NCBI RefSeq assembly: GCF_000966285.1
Contig: NZ_KQ031391.1
Location: 6,634,430-6,698,429 of the forward strand
Reading direction: 5' to 3'
Length of the DNA stretch: 64,000 bases
Origin: Pseudofrankia sp. DC12
GTDB lineage: Bacteria; Actinomycetota; Actinomycetes; Frankiales; Frankiaceae
Of the stretch, positions 19,285-29,179 are shown piece after piece; within the stretch, counting starts at the first letter, position 1; each line of letters starts with the position of its first letter. The translations under genes were made by a program, and so were the position numbers. The notes under the pieces are model-generated. The model did no database searches. It was given only the letters and a program-made list of their open reading frames with translations, and was not told where the DNA came from.

Positions 19285-19605
19285 TCACGACCCGGGGCCG
19301 GCCTCCAGGGTGCCATCCGGGCGCTCCACGTAGATGCAGTCGCCCGGGCACTCGTCGGCGGCGTCGATCACCGCGTCGAGCAGCGGCAGCGGCACGACGA
19401 CCCGGGCGCCCGGCTGCGTCAGCAGCTCGCCGGAGTCCGTCTTCACGTAGGCCAGGCCGTCGATGTCGTGCTCGAACACAGATGGCGCCCGCGTCACACA
19501 CAGACCGTCGCCGGTGCAGGCCGCCTGGTCGACCCGGACCCGAAGTCCACTCGAAACACTGGAGTTCGCAGGAGTTGCCACGCCGCTCCGATCGTCTGTC
19601 ACCAT
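19285..19605 (-). CDS. Ferredoxin (3Fe-4S or 4Fe-4S single cluster)
   Basis: 106-residue ferredoxin. The first ligand group reads CTGDGLC, with Asp where a 4Fe-4S protein would have its second Cys, and the last ligand is in ADECPGDCIYVE. This pattern is typical of actinobacterial 3Fe-4S ferredoxins that serve cytochromes P450 and oxygenases, but none is encoded nearby. The ~20 N-terminal residues are polar and probably not structured. A ferredoxin at this place, between trmI and the proteasome ATPase, is common in Streptomyces and relatives and may be a general electron carrier. Confidence 0.85.
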   Translation of the reverse strand: MVTDDRSGVATPANSSVSSGLRVRVDQAACTGDGLCVTRAPSVFEHDIDGLAYVKTDSGELLTQPGARVVVPLPLLDAVIDAADECPGDCIYVERPDGTLEAGPGS

Positions 19606-19725
19606 GGCACCGTAACCCGCTGTTTACGGCCAAGCCCGGCCGTCCTTGCGGACCTTGCCTGAAAGCAGCGGTCACAACGGTAGTGTTGGGTGCGTCCCGG
19701 TCAGCACGGGGGAGGTGGAGGCGCG

Positions 19726-21531
19726 GTGTCCGGTCCCCGTTCGGGCTCTGGCTCCGATGGGAGCACGGGTCCTGGTGACGCCGAAACGGCGCGAACGTCG
19801 GCGTACCAGAAAGAAGTCCACGAACTCACGACGCAGGTCGCCTTCCTCGAGGAGGAAGTGGCCATGTTGCGACGGCGGCTGTCCGAGTCGCCCCGACAGG
19901 CTCGGGTGCTCGAGGAGCGGCTGGCTGAGCTCCAGTCCGACCTGGCGAGCGCCTCGGCGCACAACGAGAAGCTGGTAGCCACCCTCCGCGAGGCGCGTGA
20001 CCAGATCGTCACGCTCAAGGAGGAGGTCGACCGGCTGGCCCAGCCGCCGAGCGGGTACGGGATCTTCCTGCACCCGTACGACGACGGCACGGTCGACGTG
20101 TTCACCCAGGGCCGGAAGCTCCGGGTGACCGTGTCGCCGAACGTCGAGGTCGACGGGCTGCGGCCAGGCCAGGAGGTCATGCTCAACGAGGCCCTCAACG
20201 TCGTCGAGATACGCGCCTACGAGCGGCACGGCGAGATCGTGCTGCTCAAGGAGGTTCTCGAGAGCGGCGACCGGGCCCTCGTCATCGGGCACACCGACGA
20301 GGAGCGCGTGGTCATGCTGGCCCAGCCGCTGCTCGACGGTCCGGTGCGCGCAGGCGACTCGCTGCTCATCGAGCCGCGGTCCGGCTACGCGTTCGAGCGG
20401 ATCCCCAAGTCCGAGGTCGAGGAGCTCGTCCTCGAAGAGGTGCCCGACATCGGGTACGAGCAGATCGGCGGTCTCAAGGGCCAGATCGAAATGATCAGAG
20501 ACGCCGTCGAGCTGCCGTTCCTGCACAAGGACCTCTTCGTCGAGCACCAGCTCAAGCCCCCGAAGGGCGTGCTGCTCTACGGCCCGCCCGGCTGCGGCAA
20601 GACGCTCATCGCCAAGGCAGTCGCCAACTCGCTCGCCAAGAAGGTCGAGGCGTTGCAGGGCGGCGGCACCGGCCGGGCGTTCTTCCTCAACATCAAGGGC
20701 CCCGAGCTGCTCAACAAGTACGTCGGCGAGACCGAGCGGCAGATCCGGCTGGTCTTCCAGCGGGCGCGCGAGAAGGCGTCCGAGGGCATGCCAGTCATCG
20801 TGTTCTTCGACGAGATGGACTCGATCTTCCGCACCCGCGGCTCGGGCGTGTCCTCCGACGTCGAGAACACGATCGTCCCGCAGCTGCTCGCGGAGATCGA
20901 CGGCGTGGAGCTCCTGGAGAACGTCATCGTCATCGGCGCCTCGAACCGCGAGGACATGATCGACCCGGCGATCCTGCGACCCGGCAGGCTCGACGTGAAG
21001 ATCAAGGTCGAGCGGCCCGATGCCGAGGCGGCGAAGGACATCTTTGCCAAGTACGTCCTCGCCGAGCTCCCGCTGCACCCGGACGACCTCACCGAGAACG
21101 GCGGGAACCGCGAGGCCACCGTCCAGGCGATGATCCAGCGGACCGTCGAGCGGATGTACTCGGAGAGCGAGGACAACCGCTTCCTCGAGGTCACCTACGC
21201 CAACGGTGACAAGGAAGTCCTGTACTTCAAGGACTTCAACTCCGGCGCCATGATCGAGAACATCGTGGCGCGGGCCAAGAAGATGGCCGTCAAGGAGTTC
21301 ATCGAGGGCGGCGCCAAGGGCATCCGGATGCAACATCTCATGCAGGCCTGCATGGACGAGTTCAAGGAGAACGAGGACCTCCCGAACACGACCAACCCGG
21401 ACGACTGGGCCCGCATCTCCGGCAAGAAGGGCGAACGGATCGTCTACATCCGCACGCTCGTCACCGGCACCAAGGGCACCGAGGCCGGCCGCTCCATCGA
21501 CACCATTGCGAACACCGGCCAGTACCTGTAA
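19726..21531 (+). CDS. arc: Proteasome-associated AAA ATPase Arc/Mpa
   Basis: 601 residues from the GTG at 19726, chosen because GGGGGAGGTGG lies just upstream. It unfolds pupylated proteins and feeds them to the 20S core. The N-terminal coiled coil (about residues 35-100), which binds Pup, is followed by two OB domains ([22 protein letters not shown]), then the AAA module with Walker A GPPGCGKT, Walker [13 protein letters not shown], and the sensor region [22 protein letters not shown]. It ends GQYL, the C-terminal tyrosine motif that docks in the alpha-ring and opens the gate. It heads the locus; two strong hairpins separate it from dop. Confidence 0.96.
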   Translation: MSGPRSGSGSDGSTGPGDAETARTSAYQKEVHELTTQVAFLEEEVAMLRRRLSESPRQARVLEERLAELQSDLASASAHNEKLVATLREARDQIVTLKEEVDRLAQPPSGYGIFLHPYDDGTVDVFTQGRKLRVTVSPNVEVDGLRPGQEVMLNEALNVVEIRAYERHGEIVLLKEVLESGDRALVIGHTDEERVVMLAQPLLDGPVRAGDSLLIEPRSGYAFERIPKSEVEELVLEEVPDIGYEQIGGLKGQIEMIRDAVELPFLHKDLFVEHQLKPPKGVLLYGPPGCGKTLIAKAVANSLAKKVEALQGGGTGRAFFLNIKGPELLNKYVGETERQIRLVFQRAREKASEGMPVIVFFDEMDSIFRTRGSGVSSDVENTIVPQLLAEIDGVELLENVIVIGASNREDMIDPAILRPGRLDVKIKVERPDAEAAKDIFAKYVLAELPLHPDDLTENGGNREATVQAMIQRTVERMYSESEDNRFLEVTYANGDKEVLYFKDFNSGAMIENIVARAKKMAVKEFIEGGAKGIRMQHLMQACMDEFKENEDLPNTTNPDDWARISGKKGERIVYIRTLVTGTKGTEAGRSIDTIANTGQYL

Positions 21532-21547
21532 CCGGTCAGCACACCAC

Positions 21548-21579
21548 GAAGCCGGTCTCCCTCCGAGGAGGCCGGCTTC
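21548..21579. terminator. Hairpin after arc
   Basis: Stem of 8 bp (GAAGCCGG at 21548-21555 with CCGGCTTC at 21572-21579), beginning 17 bases after the arc stop. The 16-base loop contains CTCC/GGAG, which can extend the pairing. It is followed at once by a larger hairpin. Confidence 0.6.
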
Positions 21580-21585
21580 GCTGTA

Positions 21586-21635
21586 TTTCTGGTTCGCTCC
21601 GTCCGGACGCGGCGCCGGACGGAGCGAACCAGAAA
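21586..21635. terminator. Perfect 21-bp hairpin between arc and dop
   Basis: Perfect inverted repeat, arms 21586-21606 and 21615-21635, with an 8-base GC-rich loop. The arms begin TTTCTGG and end CCAGAAA. This and the previous hairpin probably limit read-through from arc, implying that dop has its own promoter in the ~50 bases left, or is transcribed by partial read-through. Confidence 0.75.
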
Positions 21636-21687
21636 ATGAGCACCCGTCCGGCCGACCAACAGGGCGCCGACCGCCTACGCTGAGGGA

Positions 21688-23205
21688 GTGAGCGTTCGCC
21701 GGATCATGGGAGTCGAGACCGAGTACGGGGTCTCGGTGCCTGGCCAGCCCAACACCAACCAGATGCTGGCCTCGTCGCTGGTGGTGAACTCCTACGCCAA
21801 CCGCACGGCCAGCGGCGGCAGCCGGGCCAGATGGGACTTCGAGGAGGAGTCGCCGCTGCGCGACGCCCGTGGCTTCGAGACGCCCCGGGAACCCATCGTC
21901 GACCCCGGCGCCCCCGCGAACGAGGACGACCTGGGCCTCGCGAACGTCATCCTGACCAACGGCGCCCGGTTCTACGTCGACCACGCGCACCCCGAGTACT
22001 CGGCCCCCGAGGTCACCAACCCGCGCGACGTCGTGCTGTGGGACAAGTCCGGCGAGCGGGTCATGGCCGAGGCCGCGCGGCGCGCCCTGCAGGTCCCCGG
22101 CACCCATCCGGTGAACCTGTACAAGAACAACACCGACAACAAGGGCGTCTCGTACGGCTGCCACGAGAACTACCTGATGGCCCGCTCGACCCCCTTCGGG
22201 GAGATCGTCCGCCACCTCACCCCGTTCTTCGTGACCCGCCAGGTCTACTGCGGTGCCGGCCGCGTCGGCGTCGGCGTCGACGGGCGCACCGCCGGCTACC
22301 AGATCTCCCAGCGCGCCGACTTCTTCGAGGTCGAGGTCGGCCTGGAGACCACGCTCAAGCGGCCGATCATCAACACCCGCGACGAGCCGCACGCCGACCC
22401 CGAGAAGTACCGCCGGCTGCACGTCATCATCGGCGACGCCAACATGAGCGAGATCGCCACCTACCTGAAGGTCGGCACCACCGCGCTGGTCCTGTCGATG
22501 ATCGAGGACAGCTGGTTCACCGTCGACCTGTCGGTCGACATGCCCGTGGCCTCACTGCGCGCCGTCTCGCACGACCCGACGCTTCGCCACCAGGTCACCC
22601 TGCGTGACGGGCGCAAGATGACGGCCGTCCAGCTGCAGATGGAGTACCTGGAGCAGGCCCGCAAGTACGTCGAGGACAGGTTCGGCGCCGACGCCGACGC
22701 CCAGACCACCGATATCCTCGCCCGCTGGGAGTCCGTCCTCACCCGGCTCGAGCAGGACCCGATGAGCCTCGCCCGCGAGCTCGACTGGGTCGCCAAGCTC
22801 TCCATCGCCGAGGGCTACCGCACCCGGGACAACCTGCCCTGGAATGACCCGCGGCTGCAGCTCGTCGACCTGCAGTACCACGACGTCCGTCCCGACAAGG
22901 GGCTCTACAACCGGCTCGTCGCCCGCGGCCGGATGGAGCGGCTCGTCACCGAGGACGACGTCACCCGGGCGATGACCGAGCCACCCGAGGACACCCGGGC
23001 CTACTTCCGCGGCCGCTGCCTCGCCCAGTACCCGCAGCAGGTCGCCGCCGCGAGCTGGGACTCGGTCATCTTCGACATCGGCCGCGACTCCCTGCAGCGC
23101 GTCCCGACCCTCGAACCACTGCGCGGCACCAAGAGCCACGTCGGCACCCTGCTCGACCGGTGCCGCACCGCCGCCGAGCTCGTCGACGCCCTGTCTGGCA
23201 AATAG
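21688..23205 (+). CDS. dop: Depupylase/deamidase Dop
   Basis: 505-residue glutamine synthetase-like enzyme that removes Pup from substrates, and that converts Pup-Gln to Pup-Glu in species whose Pup ends in Gln. The GTG start gives [28 protein letters not shown] holds the ATP/Mg-binding glutamates. The insert after it (about residues 30-55, with [19 protein letters not shown] split as RARWDFEEE and SPLRDARGF) is the Dop loop that PafA lacks. Further conserved stretches are [31 protein letters not shown] and [18 protein letters not shown]. Because Pup here already ends in Glu, this Dop should be needed only for depupylation. Confidence 0.96.
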   Translation: MSVRRIMGVETEYGVSVPGQPNTNQMLASSLVVNSYANRTASGGSRARWDFEEESPLRDARGFETPREPIVDPGAPANEDDLGLANVILTNGARFYVDHAHPEYSAPEVTNPRDVVLWDKSGERVMAEAARRALQVPGTHPVNLYKNNTDNKGVSYGCHENYLMARSTPFGEIVRHLTPFFVTRQVYCGAGRVGVGVDGRTAGYQISQRADFFEVEVGLETTLKRPIINTRDEPHADPEKYRRLHVIIGDANMSEIATYLKVGTTALVLSMIEDSWFTVDLSVDMPVASLRAVSHDPTLRHQVTLRDGRKMTAVQLQMEYLEQARKYVEDRFGADADAQTTDILARWESVLTRLEQDPMSLARELDWVAKLSIAEGYRTRDNLPWNDPRLQLVDLQYHDVRPDKGLYNRLVARGRMERLVTEDDVTRAMTEPPEDTRAYFRGRCLAQYPQQVAAASWDSVIFDIGRDSLQRVPTLEPLRGTKSHVGTLLDRCRTAAELVDALSGK

Positions 23206-23785
23206 GGCTGGTGGCCAGAGACGGCGCTCCGCGCCTCTGGCCACCAGCCTCGGGCGCTGAGCGCCCTCCCTGCGCTGTATCGGGTGGGCGTGGATTTCCG
23301 GGGGTCGGTCGCGTTTGTGGCCGGGCTTCTGGTTGCGTTGGAAGGTTTGGGTGCGGCGGCCGGTCGCGATGCGAGGAGTGCTCGCGTGCTGCGGATCCAG
23401 GTGTCCGCCCGGACGGTGGACCGCGCCGCCGACCAGAGTGCGACCTAGGACGAAGAAGGTCCGAAACCGGCTCAGCCGGCCGGAGGCGCTCAGCCCGAGA
23501 CCCAAGCGGCTGTGTGCCGGACGTGGGGGCATAGGCCTGGTGATCCGCGTTCCGCTGAGGGCGGACGGGGCGACGTGGCCGGGCGTTCGTGATGGAGTCG
23601 TGGTGGAGTAATGCTCTCCCGAACTGCCGGAAGCCGTCGGTGGGCCGGGATAGTGTGATCAAAGGCAGCGTCCTGAGGCGCAGGCCAGAGGGGCCGTGTT
23701 CCACGGCTTCTCGGCCCGCACCCGGCGTGGCGGTTGCCTGGCCGGGCGGGGTCCAGCGACGCCGCCCGCGACGACAGGAGGGCAC
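23206..23785. promoter_or_regulatory. Intergenic region dop-pup with hairpin and palindrome
   Basis: 580 bases. A perfect 14-bp hairpin (23207-23220 with 23235-23248) starts two bases after the dop stop and is probably its terminator. A GGGCGCTGAGCGCCC palindrome follows at 23252-23266. The rest shows no convincing gene in either direction and should hold the pup promoter. CAGGAGGG at about 23775 is the pup ribosome binding site. Confidence 0.6.
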
Positions 23786-24001
23786 ATGCCAAGCAGGGAC
23801 AGCGGTGGCCAGACCCACGGCAGCCGCCGCGACAACGAGACCGACGAGGCCGAGGTCGAGGAGAGCAGCAGCTCCGACCTCAAGGAGCGCCACGAGAAGC
23901 TCTCCGAGGACGTCGACTCACTTCTCGACGAGATCGACGACGTTCTCGAGGAAAACGCCGAGGAGTTCGTCAAGGGCTATATACAAAAGGGCGGAGAGTA
24001 A
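23786..24001 (+). CDS. pup: Prokaryotic ubiquitin-like protein Pup
   Basis: 71-residue Pup from the ATG at 23786, with AGGAGGG just upstream. The first ~25 residues are polar and disordered (MPSRDSGGQTHG), followed by an acidic Ser run and the Arc-binding helix region SDLKERHEKLSEDVDSLLDE. The end, VKGYIQKGGE, carries the terminal Gly-Gly-Glu whose gamma-carboxylate PafA joins to substrate lysines. With Glu encoded, no deamidation by Dop is needed; mycobacteria encode Gln instead. An in-frame extension to 23696 is open but lacks family similarity. Confidence 0.96.
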   Translation: MPSRDSGGQTHGSRRDNETDEAEVEESSSSDLKERHEKLSEDVDSLLDEIDDVLEENAEEFVKGYIQKGGE

Positions 24002-24094
24002 CCTTTTATCGTGCTAGAGGTGAAGGCGTTTCGTCAAACGGCGAGGTAAGGCTGGTCGTCGCGAGTGCCAGGGGTGTCGGTGTAGACAGTCCCC

Positions 24095-25063
24095 ATGACC
24101 GAGAAGACCTGCCGGGACTGCGGCGTCGCGAAGCCGCTGGACCAGTTCCACCCGCACCCGCAGATGGTGGACGGGCGCCACAACTACTGCATCGAGTGCT
24201 ACCGCCGCCGCGGCCGCGAGCGCTACCGGAGACGGAGGGGAGGTGACCTGCGAGACAACCGGCGGACCCGTCCGTTGGAGTCCGACGGGCATCGGACGTG
24301 TCCTGACTGCGGCGAGCGCAAGCCGGTGGCAGAGTTCGCCGCGAAGAGCCGGGCTTCGGACGGTCTTCACACGTACTGCAGGCCGTGCAACAGCATCAGG
24401 ACAGTCGCGAGTGCCGAGCGGTTGTACGGCACAGTGCGGAACCTCCGATTCCTGACGCGCTACGGGCTGACTGCCGAGCAGGTCGACGCCATGCTCGAAG
24501 AGCAGGGCGGTCGCTGCGCGATCTGCAAAGAGAAGCCCGCTGCACACGTGGACCATGACCACGCGACCGGTGAGGTCCGCGGGGTCCTCTGCTTCACCTG
24601 CAACGTCGGCCTTGGCAACCTGAAGGACGACGTGGGCCGCATCCATGACGCGATGTGTTACCTGGTCGGCTGGCTCCGGGCGCCCGAGGTGATGGCGATC
24701 CGGATGACCGCGCCGCCGGATGGCGATCTGGGGCAGTCGGTCACGAGCCGAAGCCCTGCCGCCCTGCGTCACGTCGAGAACAAGTACGGCCTGACCGAGC
24801 AGGAGCTTGCCGCGATGGTGGCGGCGCAGCGCGGGCGGTGTGTGATCTGCCGGACCGATCCGGCCGAACACGTCGACCATGACCACTGGACTGGCGAGGT
24901 TCGTGGCATCTTGTGCTTCGGCTGCAACACCGGGCTCGGGAACTTCGGGGACGACCTGGGCCGGCTGTACAGCGCAATGACCTACCTGACGTTGAGGGAC
25001 CTGAAGGGGGATGCGTGCCAGATCCATCTAGCGTGGCCGGACGTCTACCGTCTGTGTTCATGA
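24095..25063 (+). CDS. Endonuclease VII-like protein with duplicated HNH/zinc domain
   Basis: 322 residues. Two N-terminal zinc-ribbon-like units ([17 protein letters not shown]...YCIECYRRR and [13 protein letters not shown]...YCRPCNS) precede two copies of a recombination endonuclease VII-type HNH domain: [20 protein letters not shown] with [11 protein letters not shown], and [20 protein letters not shown] with [11 protein letters not shown]. Each copy keeps the two CxxC pairs, the catalytic DHDH and the Asn of GLGN. It sits between pup and prcB and its end overlaps the start of prcB by 49 bases, so it is translated from the proteasome mRNA. A similar gene at this spot occurs, as I recall, in Streptomyces. 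DNA resolution or nicking activity is likely; the link to proteasomes is unexplained. Confidence 0.85.
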   Translation: MTEKTCRDCGVAKPLDQFHPHPQMVDGRHNYCIECYRRRGRERYRRRRGGDLRDNRRTRPLESDGHRTCPDCGERKPVAEFAAKSRASDGLHTYCRPCNSIRTVASAERLYGTVRNLRFLTRYGLTAEQVDAMLEEQGGRCAICKEKPAAHVDHDHATGEVRGVLCFTCNVGLGNLKDDVGRIHDAMCYLVGWLRAPEVMAIRMTAPPDGDLGQSVTSRSPAALRHVENKYGLTEQELAAMVAAQRGRCVICRTDPAEHVDHDHWTGEVRGILCFGCNTGLGNFGDDLGRLYSAMTYLTLRDLKGDACQIHLAWPDVYRLCS

Positions 25064-25839
25064 GGCCGGGAACGTCGTCGTTCACCGAGTTCCTGTCGGC
25101 CGCGGCGCCGGAGCTGCTGCCGGGTAACCGCGAGCAGCTGCCCGGCCCAGCGATCGAGGTGGCGCACGGGACCACGATCGTGGCGGTGACCTTCCCCGGC
25201 GGCGTGATCATGGCCGGTGACCGCCGGGCGACGCAGGGCAACCTGATCGCGACCAGGGACGTGGAGAAGGTCCACCACGCCGACGAGTACTCGGCGGTGG
25301 GCTATGCCGGCACCGCGGGCGTCGGTGCCGACCTGATCAAGCTGTTCCAGGTCGAGCTGGAGCACTACGAGAAGATCGAGGGTGACACCCTCTCGCTGGA
25401 CGCGAAGGCGAACCGGCTCGGCTTCATGGTCAAGGGCAACCTGCCGATGGCGCTGCAGGGCCTGGCGGTCGTCCCGTTGTTCGCCGGCTACGACACCGAC
25501 CGGGGCGTAGGGCGGATCTTCTCGTACGACATCGCGGCGGCCCGGTCGGAGGAGCACGGCTTCCACGCGATCGGCTCGGGCTCGCTTTTCGCCAACAGCG
25601 CGTTGAAGAAGACCTGGCGGGCGGACCAGTCCGAGGAACGCGCCGTCCGGATCAGCCTGGACGCGCTCTACGATGCGGCCGATGACGACTCGGCGACCGG
25701 TGGCCCGGACATGGCTCGCCGGATCTTCCCGGTCGTCGCGGCCGTCACCGCCGACGGGTTCCGGCGGTATTCGGACGACGAGGTGGGGGCCGTGGTGGAC
25801 GCCCTTGTCGCCGACCGTCTGACGAACCCAGGAGGCTGA
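25015..25839 (+). CDS. prcB: 20S proteasome beta subunit PrcB
   Basis: 274 residues from the GTG at 25015, preceded by GAAGGGGGA. The propeptide runs about 52 residues and is cleaved at HG|TT, leaving Thr53 as the N-terminal nucleophile ([20 protein letters not shown]). The catalytic Asp and Lys follow in AGDRRAT and [10 protein letters not shown]. The start lies inside the end of the endonuclease-like gene (overlap 49 bases), and prcA begins two bases after the stop. An ATG at 25060 would shorten the propeptide by 15 residues; the GTG is favoured by its binding site. Confidence 0.95.
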   Translation: MPDPSSVAGRLPSVFMRPGTSSFTEFLSAAAPELLPGNREQLPGPAIEVAHGTTIVAVTFPGGVIMAGDRRATQGNLIATRDVEKVHHADEYSAVGYAGTAGVGADLIKLFQVELEHYEKIEGDTLSLDAKANRLGFMVKGNLPMALQGLAVVPLFAGYDTDRGVGRIFSYDIAAARSEEHGFHAIGSGSLFANSALKKTWRADQSEERAVRISLDALYDAADDDSATGGPDMARRIFPVVAAVTADGFRRYSDDEVGAVVDALVADRLTNPGG

Positions 25840-25840
25840 C

Positions 25841-26581
25841 GTGACCATGCCGTTCGGCGGCTACGCAAGTCCGGAGCAGTGGGTCCGGGACAAATCGGAG
25901 TACGCCCGCAAGGGCATCGCGCGGGGCCGCAGCGTCGTGATCGTGACCTATACGGACGGCATCCTGTTCGTGGCCGAGAACCCGTCCGCGACGCTGCACA
26001 AGATCAGCGAGGTGTACGACCGGATCGCGTTCGCCGCGGTCGGGAAGTACAACGAGTTCGAGAACCTGCGCACGGCGGGCATCCGGCTGACGGACATGAA
26101 GGGCTACACCTACGCCCGGCGGGACGTGACGGGGCGGGCGCTGGCGAACGCCTACGCGCAGACCCTCGGAGCGATCTTCACCGATTCGATCAAGCCGTAC
26201 GAGGTGGAGATCGTGGTCGCCGAGGTCGGGCAGACCCCGGAGTCGGACCAGATCTACCGGCTGACCTACGACGGCTCGATCGCGGACGAGCGGGGTTTCG
26301 TCGCGATCGGCGGCCAGTCCGAGCAGGTGAACACGTCGCTGCGGGAGCACCACACGGCGGGGGAGCCGCTGGCTCAGGCGTTGCGGGTGGCGGTGCGGGC
26401 GTTGGGTGCGGGTACGCCGCCCGGCGCTCCGGGTGCGGCGGCGGCGAACGGTGAGCGGGTGCTGTCGGCGGGGAACCTGGAGGTGGCGGTTCTGGACCGG
26501 ACCCGGCCGCGCCGGTTGTTCAAGCGTGTGACCGGCGCGCAGCTGGAAGGCCTGCTGTCCGAGACGGCGGCGAGCTCGTAG
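25841..26581 (+). CDS. prcA: 20S proteasome alpha subunit PrcA
   Basis: 246 residues. It forms the outer rings of the core and gates entry. The start is the GTG at 25841 behind CAGGAGGCTGAC, with an ATG two codons later as alternative. The N-terminal helix region [22 protein letters not shown] and the conserved core [17 protein letters not shown] are typical; the active-site Thr is absent, as expected for an alpha subunit. The C-terminal region has a Gly/Pro/Ala-rich insert before [17 protein letters not shown]. It is the last gene of the pup-prcA operon, followed by two strong hairpins. Confidence 0.95.
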   Translation: MTMPFGGYASPEQWVRDKSEYARKGIARGRSVVIVTYTDGILFVAENPSATLHKISEVYDRIAFAAVGKYNEFENLRTAGIRLTDMKGYTYARRDVTGRALANAYAQTLGAIFTDSIKPYEVEIVVAEVGQTPESDQIYRLTYDGSIADERGFVAIGGQSEQVNTSLREHHTAGEPLAQALRVAVRALGAGTPPGAPGAAAANGERVLSAGNLEVAVLDRTRPRRLFKRVTGAQLEGLLSETAASS

Positions 26582-26592
26582 CGTTCCCCGGT

Positions 26593-26625
26593 GATCACCG
26601 TGCCCACCCGGTGGGCACGGTGATC
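26593..26625. terminator. Perfect 15-bp hairpin after prcA
   Basis: Arms 26593-26607 and 26611-26625 with a 3-base loop, 11 bases beyond the prcA stop. There is no T-run. It lies between converging genes and could act in both directions. Confidence 0.75.
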
Positions 26626-26680
26626 GCCGCGTTCGGTCCTCCGGCGGTCGCAGGTCTACCGCCGGAGGACCGAACGCGGC
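26626..26680. terminator. Perfect 23-bp hairpin between prcA and the converging hydrolase gene
   Basis: Arms 26626-26648 and 26658-26680 pair without mismatch around a 9-base loop. The hairpin abuts the preceding one, so the two form a tandem structure ending the proteasome operon and, from the other side, the dienelactone hydrolase gene. Confidence 0.75.
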
Positions 26681-26749
26681 GTCAACCCACGGCCGGCCCG
26701 GCCTAGGGCTGTTGTCTACGGTGTTGACGATCCGGATCGGTCGAGTTGA

Positions 26750-27484
26750 TCAAGATTTGGCGGCGGCGTGCTCGCGGAGGAACGTGAGGGCGCGAGACCA
26801 GGCGTCGGCGGCGGCCTTGGGGCGGTAGACGGCCGGCCGGTCGTCACTGTGGAAGGCGTGGCCGGCGTCGGGGTAGGAGATCAGCTCGGTCGGGCCGGCG
26901 GAGGTGGCAGCCGCGGCGCGCAGGGCGCTGATCTCGGCTGGGGTGATCAGCGCGTCCCGCTCGCCGTAGAGCCCGAGCCACGGACCCCGCAGCCCGGGTG
27001 CCAGCTCGACGAGGGGCGCGATGCCCGTCCAGTACGGCGTGCTGACGGCGCCCCCGTAGAACGACACGGCCGCGGCGAGTGAGGCGCGCGCGGCGCTGGC
27101 GAGCGCGACCGTGCCGCCCATGCAGAAGCCGATGATCGCGGTGTTGGCCGCCTCGACGCCGCTGGTCGCGAGGTAGCCGCGCGCGGAGTCGACGTCGGCA
27201 CCGATCTCGATGCCGTCGAGGCTGAGCATGTCGGTCGCCGCGCTCGCCCAGCCGCCGTCCCGCGAGGTCTCGGCGAAGCCCTGCCGGTGGTAGAGCTGCG
27301 GCGCGACGGCGAGCCAGCCCTCGGCGGCCAGCCGCTCGCATACCGAGCGCAGGTACGGGGTGACCCCGCGGGCGTCCTGGATCACGATGACGCCGCCGTG
27401 GCGCTCGCCGGCGGGTGGGCAGACCATGAGCGGCGTGCCGTCCGCCGCGGTGATGTCGACGGCTGGGGTGGGGGCTCGGGACAT
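26750..27484 (-). CDS. Dienelactone hydrolase family protein
   Basis: 244-residue alpha/beta hydrolase from the ATG at 27484. The nucleophile elbow is GFCMGGTVALA with Cys in place of Ser, as in true dienelactone hydrolase. The catalytic Asp is in LYGERDALITPAE, and the His in YPDAGHAFHSDDR. An N-terminal GGVIVIQDARGVTPYLRSV supplies the oxyanion region. The family opens cyclic lactones such as dienelactone from chloroaromatic breakdown, but most actinobacterial members are uncharacterised. It is the only minus-strand gene inside the proteasome locus and appears functionally unrelated. The frame stays open upstream to 28129, but that part is not family-like. Confidence 0.85.
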   Translation of the reverse strand: MSRAPTPAVDITAADGTPLMVCPPAGERHGGVIVIQDARGVTPYLRSVCERLAAEGWLAVAPQLYHRQGFAETSRDGGWASAATDMLSLDGIEIGADVDSARGYLATSGVEAANTAIIGFCMGGTVALASAARASLAAAVSFYGGAVSTPYWTGIAPLVELAPGLRGPWLGLYGERDALITPAEISALRAAAATSAGPTELISYPDAGHAFHSDDRPAVYRPKAAADAWSRALTFLREHAAAKS

Positions 27485-27743
27485 GCCCCCCATCCTCGCC
27501 GTCCCGCCGTCGCGGTGTCGCCGGTCGTCCGGGCTGCCCGGCGAAGGCCCGCGTCGGCGTCCTACGCGCGGCTCGCTCGCTATCCGGGCCTCTGCCGGGA
27601 CTGCGCCGCGGGTTGTCGACGACACGCCGAGCGAGGCGTGCAGCCGCCGGCCGGCTGCCACAGGATCGGCCCGGACGGTCACGGATAGTGGTGGCGGCGG
27701 GCGCCTGGGTGCGGCGGTCGCGCACCGCGGAGCGGGAGCACCG

Positions 27744-29063
27744 GTGCTGACGAGCGAGCGGCGTGTCTCCGACGGCGGCGAGGACGGGGACGCGTCGGCG
27801 TCAGGGAGCGGCGGGGCGCGCCATCGTGCGGTCGGCCGGGGCACGGGCCCGCGGATCCGGATCACCGGTCCGCGGTCCGCGCCGGTGGCGGCCCGCGGAA
27901 AGGCGGAGAACGCGGACGTGATCACCGGCGGGTGGCGCGGGCCGTCGGGGGAGACCCGCCGGCTGCTGGTGGTCGTCGTGGGGGTGGCACTGCTGGTGGG
28001 GGTGCTGACCTGCCTGTACGGGTGGACCGTGACCAGCCTGCGGCCGTACGGCCTGCCGGTGCTGGCGGCGGGACCGGCCGGCCCGGCGCGGGCGCTGGCC
28101 GAGCAGCTGACGACGACAGAACCGGGCACCTTGCGGGTCCGGGTGGTCGCTGACGGTGACGCGGCCGACCGGGCGCTGCGGGCCCGTGAGGCCTACGCGG
28201 CGTTCGTGATCGGGCCGAGCGGGCTGTCGCTGCACGTGGCGTCGGCGGCGAGCCCGGCGGTGTCGGAGGCGATGCAGCGCGGCATCGCGCAGGTGATGCC
28301 GACGGCGGACATCCCGGTGGTCGACGTGGTGCCCAACGCGACCGCCGACCACGTGGGGGGCGGGCTGTCGGCGGGGTACCTGCCGCTGGTCCTGGTGGTG
28401 GCGGTGGGCGGCGTGCTGCTGTCCCGGACCACGGTGCGCCGGGGCACGCGGCTGGCGGGGCTCGCCGGGCTGGCGCTGACCGCCGGCGCGGCCGGCGCGG
28501 CGGCGCTGCGCTACGTCCTGGTCGTCTTGCCCGGGTCCTACTGGGCGGCGATGGGGGTGCTGACCCTGCTGGGGGTGGCGGTCGCGGGCACGGTGCTGGG
28601 TCTGGGGGCCCGGGCCGGAACGGCCGGCCTGACCGGCGGGTTCGTGTTCTTCGTGGTGGCGGCGGCGTTGTCGGCGTGGTCGTCGGCGCCCGAGCTGATG
28701 CCGCCGCCGTGGGGCACCCTCGGCCAGCTCGCCCCGCCGGGGGCCGGGGTGACGCTGCTGCGGGCGGCGGCCTACTTCCGCGGCTCCGGCGGCGGGGACG
28801 CGGCCGCGGTGCTGACCGTGTGGGCGGCGCTCGGCGTGGCGCTGATCATGGTCGGTGACACCCGGGGCTGGCAGGGGCGCCCGTGGTCGCGGGCCGGCCG
28901 CCGGGAGGTTGCCCCGAGCGACGCGCCGACCACCTCGGCCGGCTTCCCGGGTATCCCGCTCCCGGTCGAGCCCGCGTTCCCGCCAGCCCCCGGCTCCACC
29001 CCTGGACTGCCGACAGGGACGGAGGCTCCGGCCCGGTTCCAGCCGGATGGTCGCCGGGTGTAA
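27744..29063 (+). CDS. Multi-pass membrane protein, possibly ABC-2-like
   Basis: 439 residues from a GTG at 27744 with GGGAG upstream. A ~65-residue Arg/Gly-rich cytoplasmic start leads to the first helix (RRLLVVVVGVALLVGVLTCLYGW, seen as RRLLVVVVGVALLVG plus VLTCLYGW). Then comes a ~130-residue extracytoplasmic domain containing DRALRAREAYAAFVIGPSGL, followed by five or six more helices and a polar tail. The layout (one helix, external domain, helix cluster) recalls ABC-2/YhgE-type membrane proteins, where AAFVIP-like motifs are common. No ATPase is adjacent. It lies just upstream of pafA; function unknown. Confidence 0.6.
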   Translation: MLTSERRVSDGGEDGDASASGSGGARHRAVGRGTGPRIRITGPRSAPVAARGKAENADVITGGWRGPSGETRRLLVVVVGVALLVGVLTCLYGWTVTSLRPYGLPVLAAGPAGPARALAEQLTTTEPGTLRVRVVADGDAADRALRAREAYAAFVIGPSGLSLHVASAASPAVSEAMQRGIAQVMPTADIPVVDVVPNATADHVGGGLSAGYLPLVLVVAVGGVLLSRTTVRRGTRLAGLAGLALTAGAAGAAALRYVLVVLPGSYWAAMGVLTLLGVAVAGTVLGLGARAGTAGLTGGFVFFVVAAALSAWSSAPELMPPPWGTLGQLAPPGAGVTLLRAAAYFRGSGGGDAAAVLTVWAALGVALIMVGDTRGWQGRPWSRAGRREVAPSDAPTTSAGFPGIPLPVEPAFPPAPGSTPGLPTGTEAPARFQPDGRRV

Positions 29064-29179
29064 CCGGATTGGCCCTGCTTCTGGCCGTCGGTGACCCCGA
29101 TGGGCTGCCGGCGGCGAATTACCCGGGGCGGCGCGTGCGTCCGGCCGCGTGAGAGCGCCGACGCGCATAGGGTCAAGGA

